Counted from the first letter of the stretch, positions 1 through 5,700 are shown. The stretch: 5,700 nucleotides of DNA from Bacillaceae bacterium (GCA_030149685.1 JASLGI010000239.1:1-5700), one strand, 5' to 3'. Translations and numbers: made by a program. Notes: a model not told the origin generated them from the letters alone.

Positions 1-3
1 ACG

Positions 4-267
4 ATGACCATGTCATTCAAAGATAAAGCAAAAGGTACATTTAACGAAGTTAAAGGAGAAATGAAAGATGTCGCTGGTAAAGTGACAGATAACCCGAAAC
101 TTCAAGCAAAAGGGAAAGCTGATAAATTAAAAGGGAAAGCCCAAAAAACAGCAGGCGACGTGAAAGACGGCGCAAAAGATCTTGCACATGATGCAAAAGA
201 TGCTGTTGAAGGAAAAGTCGACGACGTGAAACGTGAGTACGACGAAAAACGCGACGACGCTCGTTAA
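4..267 (+). CDS. CsbD-family small stress protein
   Basis: This encodes a very hydrophilic, Lys/Asp/Ala-rich protein of 87 residues with no Cys, Trp or Ile. Residues about 5-55 match the CsbD-like pattern (DKAKGTFNEVKGEMKD, then GKVTDNPKLQAKGKADKLKGKAQ). Residues about 50-80 continue as an amphipathic, LEA-like stretch (DVKDGAKDLAHDAKDAVEG). No signal peptide or membrane segment is seen, so it should be cytosolic. CsbD of Bacillus subtilis is a general-stress (SigB-controlled) protein of unknown biochemical role; the same control here is only inference, because the promoter lies outside the window. The start is uncertain: ATG at 4 and ATG at 10 are both possible, no Shine-Dalgarno is visible within bases 1-9, and the frame is open to the edge (ACG at 1-3), so the true start may lie further upstream. 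The gene ends in TAA and is followed 15 bp later by a terminator, so it closes its transcript. Confidence 0.85.
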   Translation: MTMSFKDKAKGTFNEVKGEMKDVAGKVTDNPKLQAKGKADKLKGKAQKTAGDVKDGAKDLAHDAKDAVEGKVDDVKREYDEKRDDAR

Positions 268-282
268 TTTCAGCAATCCGCT

Positions 283-319
283 AGACACTCGAACACATTT
301 TTGTTCGAGTGTCTTTTTT
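283..319 (+). terminator. Rho-independent terminator after the CsbD-like gene
   Basis: Arms AGACACTCGAACA (283-295) and TGTTCGAGTGTCT (302-314) pair perfectly over 13 bp around a 6-base loop, CATTTT. Six Ts (314-319) follow, the first of them also pairing in the stem. No T-run exists on the opposite strand, so it works in the + direction only. It separates the small stress gene from the exporter unit. Confidence 0.93.
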
Positions 320-410
320 GTTGCTTATTTTCCAATCATTTTCTCGCAATTAGTCATCAGAAATTGCTCTTCATTCCATTGTAATGATAGCATCGTCACT
401 TTTCCTCGTG

Positions 411-416
411 TATACT
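411..416 (+). promoter_or_regulatory. Candidate -10 box for the exporter / tRNA-editing unit
   Basis: TATACT matches the vegetative -10 consensus at five of six positions. It lies 24 bp before the chosen ATG, which would give a leader of roughly 18 bases holding the ribosome binding site. A promoter is expected somewhere between the terminator at 283-319 and the gene. No good -35 box sits 16-18 bp upstream (TAGCAT at 388-393), so this is a weak prediction. Confidence 0.35.
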
Positions 417-425
417 TGTTCGATG

Positions 426-433
426 CTAGGGGG
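426..433 (+). promoter_or_regulatory. Ribosome binding site that sets the exporter start at 441
   Basis: CTAGGGGG lies 7 bases before ATG 441. The longer in-frame start at ATG 384 would place this site inside the coding region and add 19 residues that the family does not need. The site therefore favours 441. Confidence 0.8.
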
Positions 434-440
434 TTTTACA

Positions 441-1340
441 ATGAATATGAAATATTGGATTTATCCTTTACTGCTCGTATTAGGGGCGAGTAGTTATGGG
501 GTATTATCATCGATTATTAAATTGGCGATGAGGGAAGGGTTTACCGCAGCGGAGGCGGTGACGAGTCAATACTATATGGGCTTTGCTATCGTCGTTTTAC
601 TCGTCATCGTTTTCGCTCGTCGCTTACCGAAGTTTGGTGGTGGATGGACACTCGTTGTCGCAGGGTTAATGACAGCAACGACAGGTACTGTTTATGGCCA
701 AGCGGTGCAGCATATGCCCGCATCACTCGCAGTCGTTATGTTGTTCCAATTTACATGGGTCGGCATGCTTCTTGATTCGATCATTTATCGCCGACTACCG
801 ACACGTGTTCAACTTGCTTCGCTCCCATTTCTTCTCGGGGGAACTGTACTTGCAGCAGGCGTCATTGACGTTGATTTATCAAGTATTCCGTGGCAAGGAT
901 GGGCATGGGGGATGGCGTCAGCATTTAGTTTCTCTGCATTTTTAATGATCAATCAACGCCAAGTAGAAGGGATGACGACATTGACACGTCTCTTTTACAC
1001 GTCTTTATTTGCTACGATCTTTATTTCTGTTTTCCAACGCCCAGATATCGTTTGGAGCGGTGCTTTATTTGAACAAGGGTTATGGAAGTTCGGGTTACTT
1101 CTCGGACTACTCGGAATTGTCGCACCGATTTACTTGTTTGCGATTGCCGTACCGAAAGTAGGCGGCGCACTCGCTTCTATTTTAAGTGCGATGGAATTGC
1201 CAGTTGCTGTTATCGCAGCCGTTGTACTTGTCGGAGAGACGATGACACCGTTACAAATTGTCGGGATTTTCATTATTTTAATCGGGATTATTTTCCCAAC
1301 ATGGGTAGATAGTCAAAAAGAACGAACCTCGGCGAAATGA
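441..1340 (+). CDS. EamA/DMT-superfamily transporter, 10 TM
   Basis: This is an inner-membrane permease of 299 residues, the usual length of DMT-type (RhaT/EamA) metabolite exporters. Ten hydrophobic segments can be traced at about 5-27, 36-58, 68-88, 94-116, 124-143, 152-171, 180-198, 213-235, 239-262 and 269-288, forming two five-helix EamA repeats. The second repeat ends in the typical signature: MELPVAV (251-257), GE (265-266), then LQIVGIFIILIGI (271-283). The start is ATG 441, set by CTAGGGGG 7 bases upstream; an upstream in-frame ATG at 384 has no such site. The gene ends with tandem stops, TGA then TAA. Substrate cannot be read from sequence: family members export amino acids and other small metabolites. 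No terminator separates it from the alanyl-tRNA editing gene 47 bp downstream, so the two are probably co-transcribed. Confidence 0.9.
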   Translation: MNMKYWIYPLLLVLGASSYGVLSSIIKLAMREGFTAAEAVTSQYYMGFAIVVLLVIVFARRLPKFGGGWTLVVAGLMTATTGTVYGQAVQHMPASLAVVMLFQFTWVGMLLDSIIYRRLPTRVQLASLPFLLGGTVLAAGVIDVDLSSIPWQGWAWGMASAFSFSAFLMINQRQVEGMTTLTRLFYTSLFATIFISVFQRPDIVWSGALFEQGLWKFGLLLGLLGIVAPIYLFAIAVPKVGGALASILSAMELPVAVIAAVVLVGETMTPLQIVGIFIILIGIIFPTWVDSQKERTSAK

Positions 1341-1387
1341 TAATCGTCTAAACAAAGAGAGATTAAAAATAGGAAAGGGAGTTCACG

Positions 1388-2581
1388 ATGCAACCAAGAC
1401 TTTATTATGAAGATGCTTATCGTACACATTTCACAGCACTCGTTACGAATGAAGGAGAGCTCGACGGCGTACCTTTTGTTGCGTTAAATCAAACAGCATT
1501 TTACCCGACAGGAGGCGGTCAACCTCATGATACTGGAACATTAAACGATATTCCTGTAATCAACGTCGAAGAAACAGACGAAGGAGAGATCCGACACTAC
1601 TTAGCGCAACCTCTCGAGACAGATGAAGTCGTCGGTATCGTTGATTGGGGACGTCGATTTGACCTTATGCAACAACATAGTGCACAACATTTAATTACGG
1701 CGTTTTTCCAAGATTATTACGGATTTGAAACCGATAGTTTCCACCTCGGTGAAGAGATTGTTACGATTGATTTAAATACACCAGAGCTGCCGAAAGAGAT
1801 TGTTCAACGTGTCGAAGATCAAGCAAATACAGCGATTATGCGAAACATTCCGATTGAAGCTCGTTGGATGAAACAAGAACAACTCGAACGTTACCCATTA
1901 CGTAAACCGATCGAACACGACGGACCAATTCGACTCGTCATTATTCCGGAAGTTGATTACAACGGCTGTGGCGGGACTCACCCACGTTCAACCGGAGAAG
2001 TACATATGGTGAAAATTATTGGCACTGAACGAGTGAAGAAAAAAACACGCGTTTCTTTCGTCGCGGGAGAACGTGCACGACGTTATTTCGATCAACAAAA
2101 CTGTCGCGTTCGTACGTACGCCCGTCAATTAAAAACTTCTGAAGACCGTATTGAAGATAAAATTGACCGACTGTTAGAAGAGAAAAAACAACTAGCAGAA
2201 GAAGTGCGTACGTATAAAACGTATTATTTTGAAAAAGAAGCAGAACGTCTCGCAGCGAAGGCGAAAGATAACGTCATTACACAATCATTTACTGATGAAA
2301 CGATTCAAGAACTACAAACGTTTGCCAACATTATCGTCGAACGTTTCCCACAGATGATCGTTTTATTTACTACACAAAATGACGACGTCGTTCAACTCGT
2401 CGCAGCGCGTGATAAAAAAGGAACACTCAATTTACGAGACGTAGCAAAAGAAATTTTCGCTTACTTCGGCGGACGAGGCGGCGGTAGCCCTCATTTCATC
2501 CAAGGTGGCGGAGCAACAGAAAAGCAAGCGACAGACGTACTAGAAAAGTTATCCACAATTGTACAAAAGGCCAATCACTAA
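1388..2581 (+). CDS. Alanyl-tRNA editing protein, long AlaX type with DHHA1 domain
   Basis: This is a free-standing relative of the editing half of alanyl-tRNA synthetase, expected to hydrolyse mischarged tRNA-Ala (Ser-tRNA-Ala or Gly-tRNA-Ala) in the cytosol. Of its 397 residues, about 1-90 form the AlaX/AlaRS beta-barrel part with AFYPTGGGQPHDTG (37-50). The zinc site is visible as H97-S-A-Q-H101 plus C194-G-G-T-H198, so all four metal ligands are present. Residues about 250-292 are charged and likely coiled-coil. The C-terminus is a DHHA1 domain with GGRGGG (361-366) and IQGGG (371-375). There is no aminoacylation domain, so it is not a truncated AlaRS fragment but the full long AlaX architecture. 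ATG 1388 follows AAAGGGAG (1374-1381) by 6 bases. It is probably co-transcribed with the EamA exporter and is closed by the terminator at 2590. A direct link between exporter and editing is inference. Confidence 0.93.
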   Translation: MQPRLYYEDAYRTHFTALVTNEGELDGVPFVALNQTAFYPTGGGQPHDTGTLNDIPVINVEETDEGEIRHYLAQPLETDEVVGIVDWGRRFDLMQQHSAQHLITAFFQDYYGFETDSFHLGEEIVTIDLNTPELPKEIVQRVEDQANTAIMRNIPIEARWMKQEQLERYPLRKPIEHDGPIRLVIIPEVDYNGCGGTHPRSTGEVHMVKIIGTERVKKKTRVSFVAGERARRYFDQQNCRVRTYARQLKTSEDRIEDKIDRLLEEKKQLAEEVRTYKTYYFEKEAERLAAKAKDNVITQSFTDETIQELQTFANIIVERFPQMIVLFTTQNDDVVQLVAARDKKGTLNLRDVAKEIFAYFGGRGGGSPHFIQGGGATEKQATDVLEKLSTIVQKANH

Positions 2582-2589
2582 TCTAGTCC

Positions 2590-2621
2590 AACCATTCCTT
2601 TCAAGAAAGGAATGGTTTTTT
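2590..2621 (+). terminator. Rho-independent terminator after the tRNA-editing gene
   Basis: Arms AACCATTCCTTT (2590-2601) and AAAGGAATGGTT (2606-2617) pair over 12 bp around a tight CAAG loop. They are followed by a T-run at 2616-2621 that shares its first two bases with the stem. It starts 8 bp after the stop codon and ends the exporter/editing transcript before the ABC transporter genes. Confidence 0.93.
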
Positions 2622-2636
2622 CTCTTGAAAAACAGG

Positions 2637-2642
2637 TACAAT
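2637..2642 (+). promoter_or_regulatory. Candidate -10 box for the ABC transporter pair
   Basis: TACAAT is five of six to the -10 consensus and lies 29 bp before the permease ATG, between the terminator and the gene where a promoter is needed. At 16-18 bp upstream there is only the T-rich terminator tail. TTGAAA at 2625-2630 is a fair -35 hexamer but sits only 6 bp away. Treat this as a weak prediction. Confidence 0.25.
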
Positions 2643-2671
2643 AAGAAGAAAAGAGAGAAAGGAAGAATGTA

Positions 2672-3742
2672 ATGTTTTTAGCTTGGCATGAAATGAAACG
2701 TTCCCCCCTCCGATTCGTACTCATTATCGGAGTTCTCGCATTAATCGCTTATTTAGCTTTTTTCTTATCTGGACTTGCGACAGGTTTACAAACAGTGAAC
2801 CGTGCAGCAATTGATAAGTGGGAAGCCGATGCGATCGTTTTAGCAGAAGAAGCGGACGAACGCCTTGCTGCATCCGTCATCGAAACGAATAAGCAGTCTG
2901 CAATTAAAGCTGATGAAATTGCACCACTACAACAACAAACAGCGATTGCCCGTTACGGCAAAGAAAAACAAAATGTCGCCCTTTTCGGACTCGATAAAAA
3001 TTCATTTATCGCACCAGAAGTTTCAAAAGGTGAACAAATTCAAGGCATGTACGAAGCTGTAGCGAGTGACGAATTGAAAAAAGACGGGGTAAAAATTGGA
3101 GATAAATTAAAACTTTCCGGTACAGATGTTCAATTAAAAGTCGTCGGTTTTACGAAAAACGCGACGTACAATGTCGCGCCTGCACTCTACATTGATCACG
3201 CCACATTTCGAATGATTCAATATGGCGAACTAACGGAAAATAATCAATCAACAATTAACGCTTTCGTTATTCGTACAGATAAAAAGTTATCCACAGTGAC
3301 AGAAGATCAAGCACTTCAAGTCGTCGCGATTGAAGATTTCATTAAAAAGTTACCTGGTTATTCCGAACAAAATATGACATTGTCGATCATGATTTACTTT
3401 TTACTCGCGATTTCTTCATTTATCGTCGCCATTTTCTTATACGTCTTAACGGTACAAAAAACAGAGGTATTCGGTATTTTAAAAGCACAAGGGATTTCAA
3501 ACGGATATTTAGCGCGCACAGTCGTTGCTCAAACATTTATTTTGACGATTATCGGTTTAATGATCGGTTTCGGCCTCACATTACTATCTCAACAGTTTTT
3601 ACCTGATAGCGTGCCGCTTACATTCGATTATTCATTAATGGCGATTTATGCAGTGGTTTTCTTAATGATTGCCTTACTCGGTTCACTCTTTTCCGTTTGG
3701 ACAGTGTCGAAAATTGACCCATTGAAAGCGATAGGAGGATAA
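2672..3742 (+). CDS. ABC transporter permease, FtsX/MacB type, HrtB-like
   Basis: This is a membrane subunit of 356 residues with the MacB/FtsX layout. TM1 is at about 14-36, followed by a large external domain at about 37-234 and three further helices at about 235-260, 283-305 and 321-343. FGILKAQGIS (267-276) is the usual cytoplasmic coupling segment after TM2, and the C-terminus (VSKIDPLKAIGG) is typical of FtsX-like domains. The segments SGLATGLQ and NRAAIDKWEADAIVL (33-57), and GFTKNATYNVAPALYID (159-175), recall HrtB, the permease of the haem-relief transporter of staphylococci. Haem as substrate is therefore a reasonable guess, not shown. ATG 2672 is preceded by AAAGGAAG (2658-2665) at 6 bases. 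The ATPase gene starts 2 bases after the stop, so the two are translationally coupled partners. No HssRS-like sensor genes are visible beside it. Confidence 0.87.
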   Translation: MFLAWHEMKRSPLRFVLIIGVLALIAYLAFFLSGLATGLQTVNRAAIDKWEADAIVLAEEADERLAASVIETNKQSAIKADEIAPLQQQTAIARYGKEKQNVALFGLDKNSFIAPEVSKGEQIQGMYEAVASDELKKDGVKIGDKLKLSGTDVQLKVVGFTKNATYNVAPALYIDHATFRMIQYGELTENNQSTINAFVIRTDKKLSTVTEDQALQVVAIEDFIKKLPGYSEQNMTLSIMIYFLLAISSFIVAIFLYVLTVQKTEVFGILKAQGISNGYLARTVVAQTFILTIIGLMIGFGLTLLSQQFLPDSVPLTFDYSLMAIYAVVFLMIALLGSLFSVWTVSKIDPLKAIGG

Positions 3743-3744
3743 AC

Positions 3745-4413
3745 ATGGCTGTTATTACGTTAAAAGAAGTAGCGAAAATTTATCAATCCGGAAGCCAAAT
3801 GATTCAAGCGCTTCACCCGACGTCTCTTTCAATTGAGCGTGGCGAAATGGTCGCCATTGTCGGCCCAAGTGGAAGCGGAAAAAGTACGCTTCTTACAATT
3901 ATCGGCGGATTACTTACTCCATCAGAAGGAGAAGTTATTATTAACGGGATCAATTATTCCAACTTATCGGAGAAAAAACGAGCACGTCTCCGATTAAAAG
4001 ATATCGGCTTTATTTTACAAGCATCGAACCTCGTGCCTTATTTGACAGTTCACAATCAGTTACGCTTTCTCGACACACAAAAAGATCGCAATATGGCCCC
4101 TCGTCAAGTGGAAAAACTGTTTGAAGAGCTCGATATTACAGATTTACAAAATAAATATCCGAGCGATTTATCTGGAGGAGAGCGTCAGCGTGTCGCGATT
4201 GCGAAAGCTTTATTTACGAATCCTGCAATCATACTCGCGGATGAACCGACGGCATCGCTCGATTCTGAACGTGCATTAGACGTCGTAAAAATTTTACGAA
4301 AAGCGACAGAAGATAAAAATACAGCGACAGTCGTCGTCACACATGACCGCCGACTACTTCCACAGTTTGATACCGTTTACGAAATGACAGACGGCGTATT
4401 GAAAAAATTGTAA
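3745..4413 (+). CDS. ABC transporter ATP-binding protein, HrtA/LolD-like
   Basis: This is the cytoplasmic ATPase that should drive the permease encoded directly upstream. Its 222 residues are the normal length for MacB/LolD/HrtA-type single-domain ATPases. All motifs are intact: Walker A GPSGSGKS (40-47), Q-loop Q92, signature LSGGE (142-146), Walker B IILADE (162-167) with catalytic E167, D-loop SLD (171-173) and switch H200. The stretches LRLKDIGFILQASNLVPYL (82-100) and THDRRLL (199-205) resemble HrtA more than a generic LolD. AGGAGG (3733-3738), inside the end of the permease gene, lies 6 bases before this ATG. In staphylococci hrtA comes before hrtB; here the permease comes first. The gene ends 10 bp before the hairpin that fills the gap to bioF, so the pair forms a two-gene transcript. 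Confidence 0.92.
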   Translation: MAVITLKEVAKIYQSGSQMIQALHPTSLSIERGEMVAIVGPSGSGKSTLLTIIGGLLTPSEGEVIINGINYSNLSEKKRARLRLKDIGFILQASNLVPYLTVHNQLRFLDTQKDRNMAPRQVEKLFEELDITDLQNKYPSDLSGGERQRVAIAKALFTNPAIILADEPTASLDSERALDVVKILRKATEDKNTATVVVTHDRRLLPQFDTVYEMTDGVLKKL

Positions 4414-4434
4414 GCTTTCCCTCCCCTTATTTTT

Positions 4435-4464
4435 ATGTTAACTTTAATGTATATAAGTTAACGT
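4435..4464 (+). promoter_or_regulatory. BirA (biotin repressor) operator
   Basis: Arms ATGTTAACTT (4435-4444) and AAGTTAACGT (4455-4464) form an inverted repeat matching at 9 of 10 positions. The core GTTAAC half-sites are separated by 14 bp. This is the known layout of BirA operators in Firmicutes, where biotinyl-AMP-loaded BirA dimers shut off biotin synthesis and uptake genes. Its position 18 bp before bioF, which overlaps bioW, supports the call. It overlaps the likely -10 region, so repression would block polymerase directly. Confidence 0.85.
4452..4457 (+). promoter_or_regulatory. Candidate -10 box of the biotin operon
   Basis: TATAAG, within TATATAAG, is five of six to the consensus and lies between and into the BirA half-sites, as expected for a repressed promoter. 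Transcription would begin near 4463-4466, giving a leader of about 18 bases with the ribosome binding site. The upstream region is T-rich with no good -35 hexamer (ATTTTT at 17 bp spacing). Confidence 0.45.
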
Positions 4465-4482
4465 AAAGAGAGGGGTTTTTTT

Positions 4483-5652
4483 ATGAACACGTGGAAGCAG
4501 TCATTACAACGAGCTAAAAAAGAAGGGACATATCGCACGTTACAACCGATGGACGGTCGTAACGAGCATACTATTTATACGAATGAACAATCATTCATTC
4601 CTTTTCATACGAATGATTACCTCGGGTGGAGCACAGATCCTCGTCTCATTCAAACGTCGATTGAAGCGACGAAAACATACGGTGTCGGTTCTACTGGCTC
4701 ACGCTTAACGTCTGGAGACTACACACTCTATCACGAACTGGAGAAAAAAGTAGCTCGACTCAAATCAACGGAACGTGCGCTACTTTTTAATAGTGGGTAC
4801 GATGCGAATCTCGCATGGCCACAAATTTTACCGCCAGATGCGGTCGTTTTATCCGATGCATTGAATCACGCGTCGATCATCGACGGATTGCGTCTTGCGC
4901 GAACGACGAAATATATTTATCCACATCAAAATATCGAACGACTCGAACAATTGTTATCGCAACTTCCTGAAAAGACGCCAAAATGGATCATTACCGACAG
5001 TGTATTTTCTATGGACGGAACGATTGCACCGCTGCGTGACATCGTCGCACTGAAAAAGAAATATCCGAACACATTCATCATGATCGACGAAGCGCACGCA
5101 ACAGGAGTCGTCGGACCAAGAGGAAAAGGAGTCGCACATCTTTTCAATGTCGAACATTCGATTGATCTATTCGTCGGCACATTTTCGAAAGCACTCGGAA
5201 GTAGCGGCGGCTTCATCGCGGGAAGTAAACAATTGATCGAGTCATTGATCAATCACGCGCGTTCATTCATTTTCACGACCGCTTTACCACCTGCTGTCGT
5301 CGCTGTCAATTTACGCGCCGTTGAATTATTAGAAGTAGAAAATGAGGCTCGTGAACACGTTCACCGACTCATGACGTATTTCACTACACAATTACGCAAT
5401 GCTTGCATCCCATTTGTCGGTGGAGAAACGCCAATTTTCGGGATTTTATGCGAAACGAATGAACGAGCACTCGCTTTAGAACAATCGCTTCAACGAGCGG
5501 GCCTCTTCGTCAAAGCGATTCGACCACCGACGGTTCCTGAACAATCGTCTCGCGTTCGTATTACATTAACGGCTCGTCATAAAAAACGAGACATTGACCG
5601 CTTACTTCATCACATACAGCTCTTTTTTAACGAAGAGGAGGCAGCCAAATGA
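4483..5652 (+). CDS. bioF: 8-amino-7-oxononanoate synthase (BioF)
   Basis: This is a PLP-dependent alpha-oxoamine synthase in the cytosol. It condenses pimeloyl-CoA with L-alanine to 8-amino-7-oxononanoate, releasing CO2 and CoA, and commits carbon to biotin. At 389 residues it has normal length. Visible motifs are GSTGSRLTSG (69-78), SDALNHAS with H129 that stacks on the cofactor, D202-E-A-H205-ATG, TFSKALGS with the Schiff-base lysine K236, and AIRPPTVP (345-352) near the C-terminus. The fold is shared with glycine C-acetyltransferase (Kbl) and other oxoamine synthases. The BirA operator upstream and bioW overlapping its end decide in favour of BioF. ATG 4483 follows GAGAGGGG (4468-4475) by 7 bases, all Ts. 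It is the first gene of the biotin operon visible here; its stop overlaps the bioW start (ATGA at 5649-5652). Expression is likely repressed by BirA when biotin is sufficient. Confidence 0.94.
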   Translation: MNTWKQSLQRAKKEGTYRTLQPMDGRNEHTIYTNEQSFIPFHTNDYLGWSTDPRLIQTSIEATKTYGVGSTGSRLTSGDYTLYHELEKKVARLKSTERALLFNSGYDANLAWPQILPPDAVVLSDALNHASIIDGLRLARTTKYIYPHQNIERLEQLLSQLPEKTPKWIITDSVFSMDGTIAPLRDIVALKKKYPNTFIMIDEAHATGVVGPRGKGVAHLFNVEHSIDLFVGTFSKALGSSGGFIAGSKQLIESLINHARSFIFTTALPPAVVAVNLRAVELLEVENEAREHVHRLMTYFTTQLRNACIPFVGGETPIFGILCETNERALALEQSLQRAGLFVKAIRPPTVPEQSSRVRITLTARHKKRDIDRLLHHIQLFFNEEEAAK

Positions 5653-5700
5653 AGCTTTACAGCGTACGTATGCGTGCAAGTGAAAAAGATATCCACATTT
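5649..5700 (+). CDS. bioW: 6-carboxyhexanoate-CoA ligase (BioW), 5' end only
   Basis: Only 17 codons are inside the window, reading MKLYSVRMRASEKDIHI. The YSVRMRAS...HI pattern is the N-terminus of BioW, which activates pimelate with ATP and CoA to pimeloyl-CoA, the substrate of BioF. The start ATG overlaps the bioF stop in ATGA (5649-5652), and AGAGGAGG (5634-5641) lies 7 bases upstream, so translation is coupled to bioF. The call rests on a short peptide but is strongly supported by the neighbouring bioF and the BirA operator. The gene is cut by the window edge; the full protein is usually about 250 residues. Confidence 0.85.
   Translation, partial: MKLYSVRMRASEKDIHI

Larger units (their letters stand above)
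4424..4482 (+). terminator. Hairpin plus T7, likely terminator of the ABC unit, containing the biotin operator
   Basis: Bases 4424-4444 pair with 4455-4475 at 20 of 21 positions: three are G-T wobbles and one, 4429/4470, is an A-G mismatch. The loop is 10 bases (4445-4454). The base of the stem is CCC/GGG, and seven Ts (4476-4482) follow immediately, the classic shape of an intrinsic terminator. It starts 10 bases after the ATPase stop. The 3' arm carries GAGAGGGG, the bioF ribosome binding site, and the T-run ends directly at the bioF ATG. RNA coming from upstream should therefore stop here or hide the bioF start, while RNA begun inside the hairpin would lack the 5' arm. Pairing is seen directly; function is inferred. 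Confidence 0.7.

Noticed and set aside
346..367. GCAATT / AATTGC inverted repeat as an operator or hairpin upstream of the exporter
   Set aside because: Only 6 bp with a 10-base A/T-rich gap, not extended on either side and without a T-run; chance is an adequate explanation.
384..440. Upstream in-frame ATG at 384 as the exporter start
   Set aside because: It has no Shine-Dalgarno and would add a non-typical 19-residue extension; ATG 441 has CTAGGGGG at 7 bases. The likely -10 box also lies downstream of 384.
233..493. An open frame of 86 codons spanning the CsbD end, the terminator and the exporter start
   Set aside because: It crosses a strong terminator, has no ribosome binding site, and overlaps two well-supported genes in another frame.
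2625..2642. TTGAAA ... TACAAT as a complete promoter
   Set aside because: The two hexamers are separated by 6 bp, far from the 16-18 bp needed, so they cannot form one promoter.
2667..2674. ATGTAATG, a minimal start-stop element overlapping the permease start
   Set aside because: The first ATG is only 1 base from the AGGAAG site, too close for efficient initiation, while ATG 2672 is at the normal distance. Probably accidental.
2865..3062. Alternative-frame open frame of 65 codons inside the permease gene
   Set aside because: No domain, no ribosome binding site, fully contained in an intact FtsX-type permease.
4926..5252. Minus-strand open frames (108 and 67 codons) within bioF
   Set aside because: They lie wholly inside the well-supported bioF gene, have no recognisable domain, and arise from its codon pattern.

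Overview
The window looks like chromosomal DNA of a low-to-middle GC Gram-positive bacterium of the order Bacillales. All genes lie on the + strand. They have strong AGGAGG-type ribosome binding sites, short intergenic gaps and hairpin-plus-T-run terminators. The protein families also fit: a CsbD-like stress protein, a HrtAB-like ABC transporter, and biotin synthesis starting from BioW. Genus cannot be fixed by eye; Exiguobacterium or a relative is only a guess.

Layout from left to right: (1) a small CsbD-family gene whose frame is open at the left edge, closed by a perfect 13-bp terminator at 283-319; (2) a two-gene unit with a 10-TM EamA/DMT exporter (441-1340) and, 47 bp later, a long-form free-standing alanyl-tRNA editing protein (1388-2581), closed by a terminator at 2590-2621; (3) a translationally coupled ABC transporter, permease (2672-3742) then ATPase (3745-4413), resembling HrtB/HrtA; (4) the start of a biotin operon, bioF (4483-5652) overlapping the first bases of bioW (5649 to the edge and beyond).

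The most interesting spot is the 69-bp gap between the ATPase and bioF. It carries a BirA-type operator (GTTAAC, 14 bp, GTTAAC). The operator is the upper part of a longer hairpin with 20 of 21 positions paired. The 3' arm of that hairpin contains the bioF Shine-Dalgarno sequence, and seven Ts follow it directly up to the bioF ATG. One short DNA segment therefore appears able to act as terminator of the ABC unit, biotin repressor site, and ribosome binding region of the biotin operon.

BioW makes pimeloyl-CoA and BioF condenses it with L-alanine, so the right-hand genes encode consecutive steps of biotin synthesis from pimelate. The other units have no evident metabolic link to it. I see no mobile element, CRISPR array, tRNA or rRNA, and no clearly undescribed multi-gene system.
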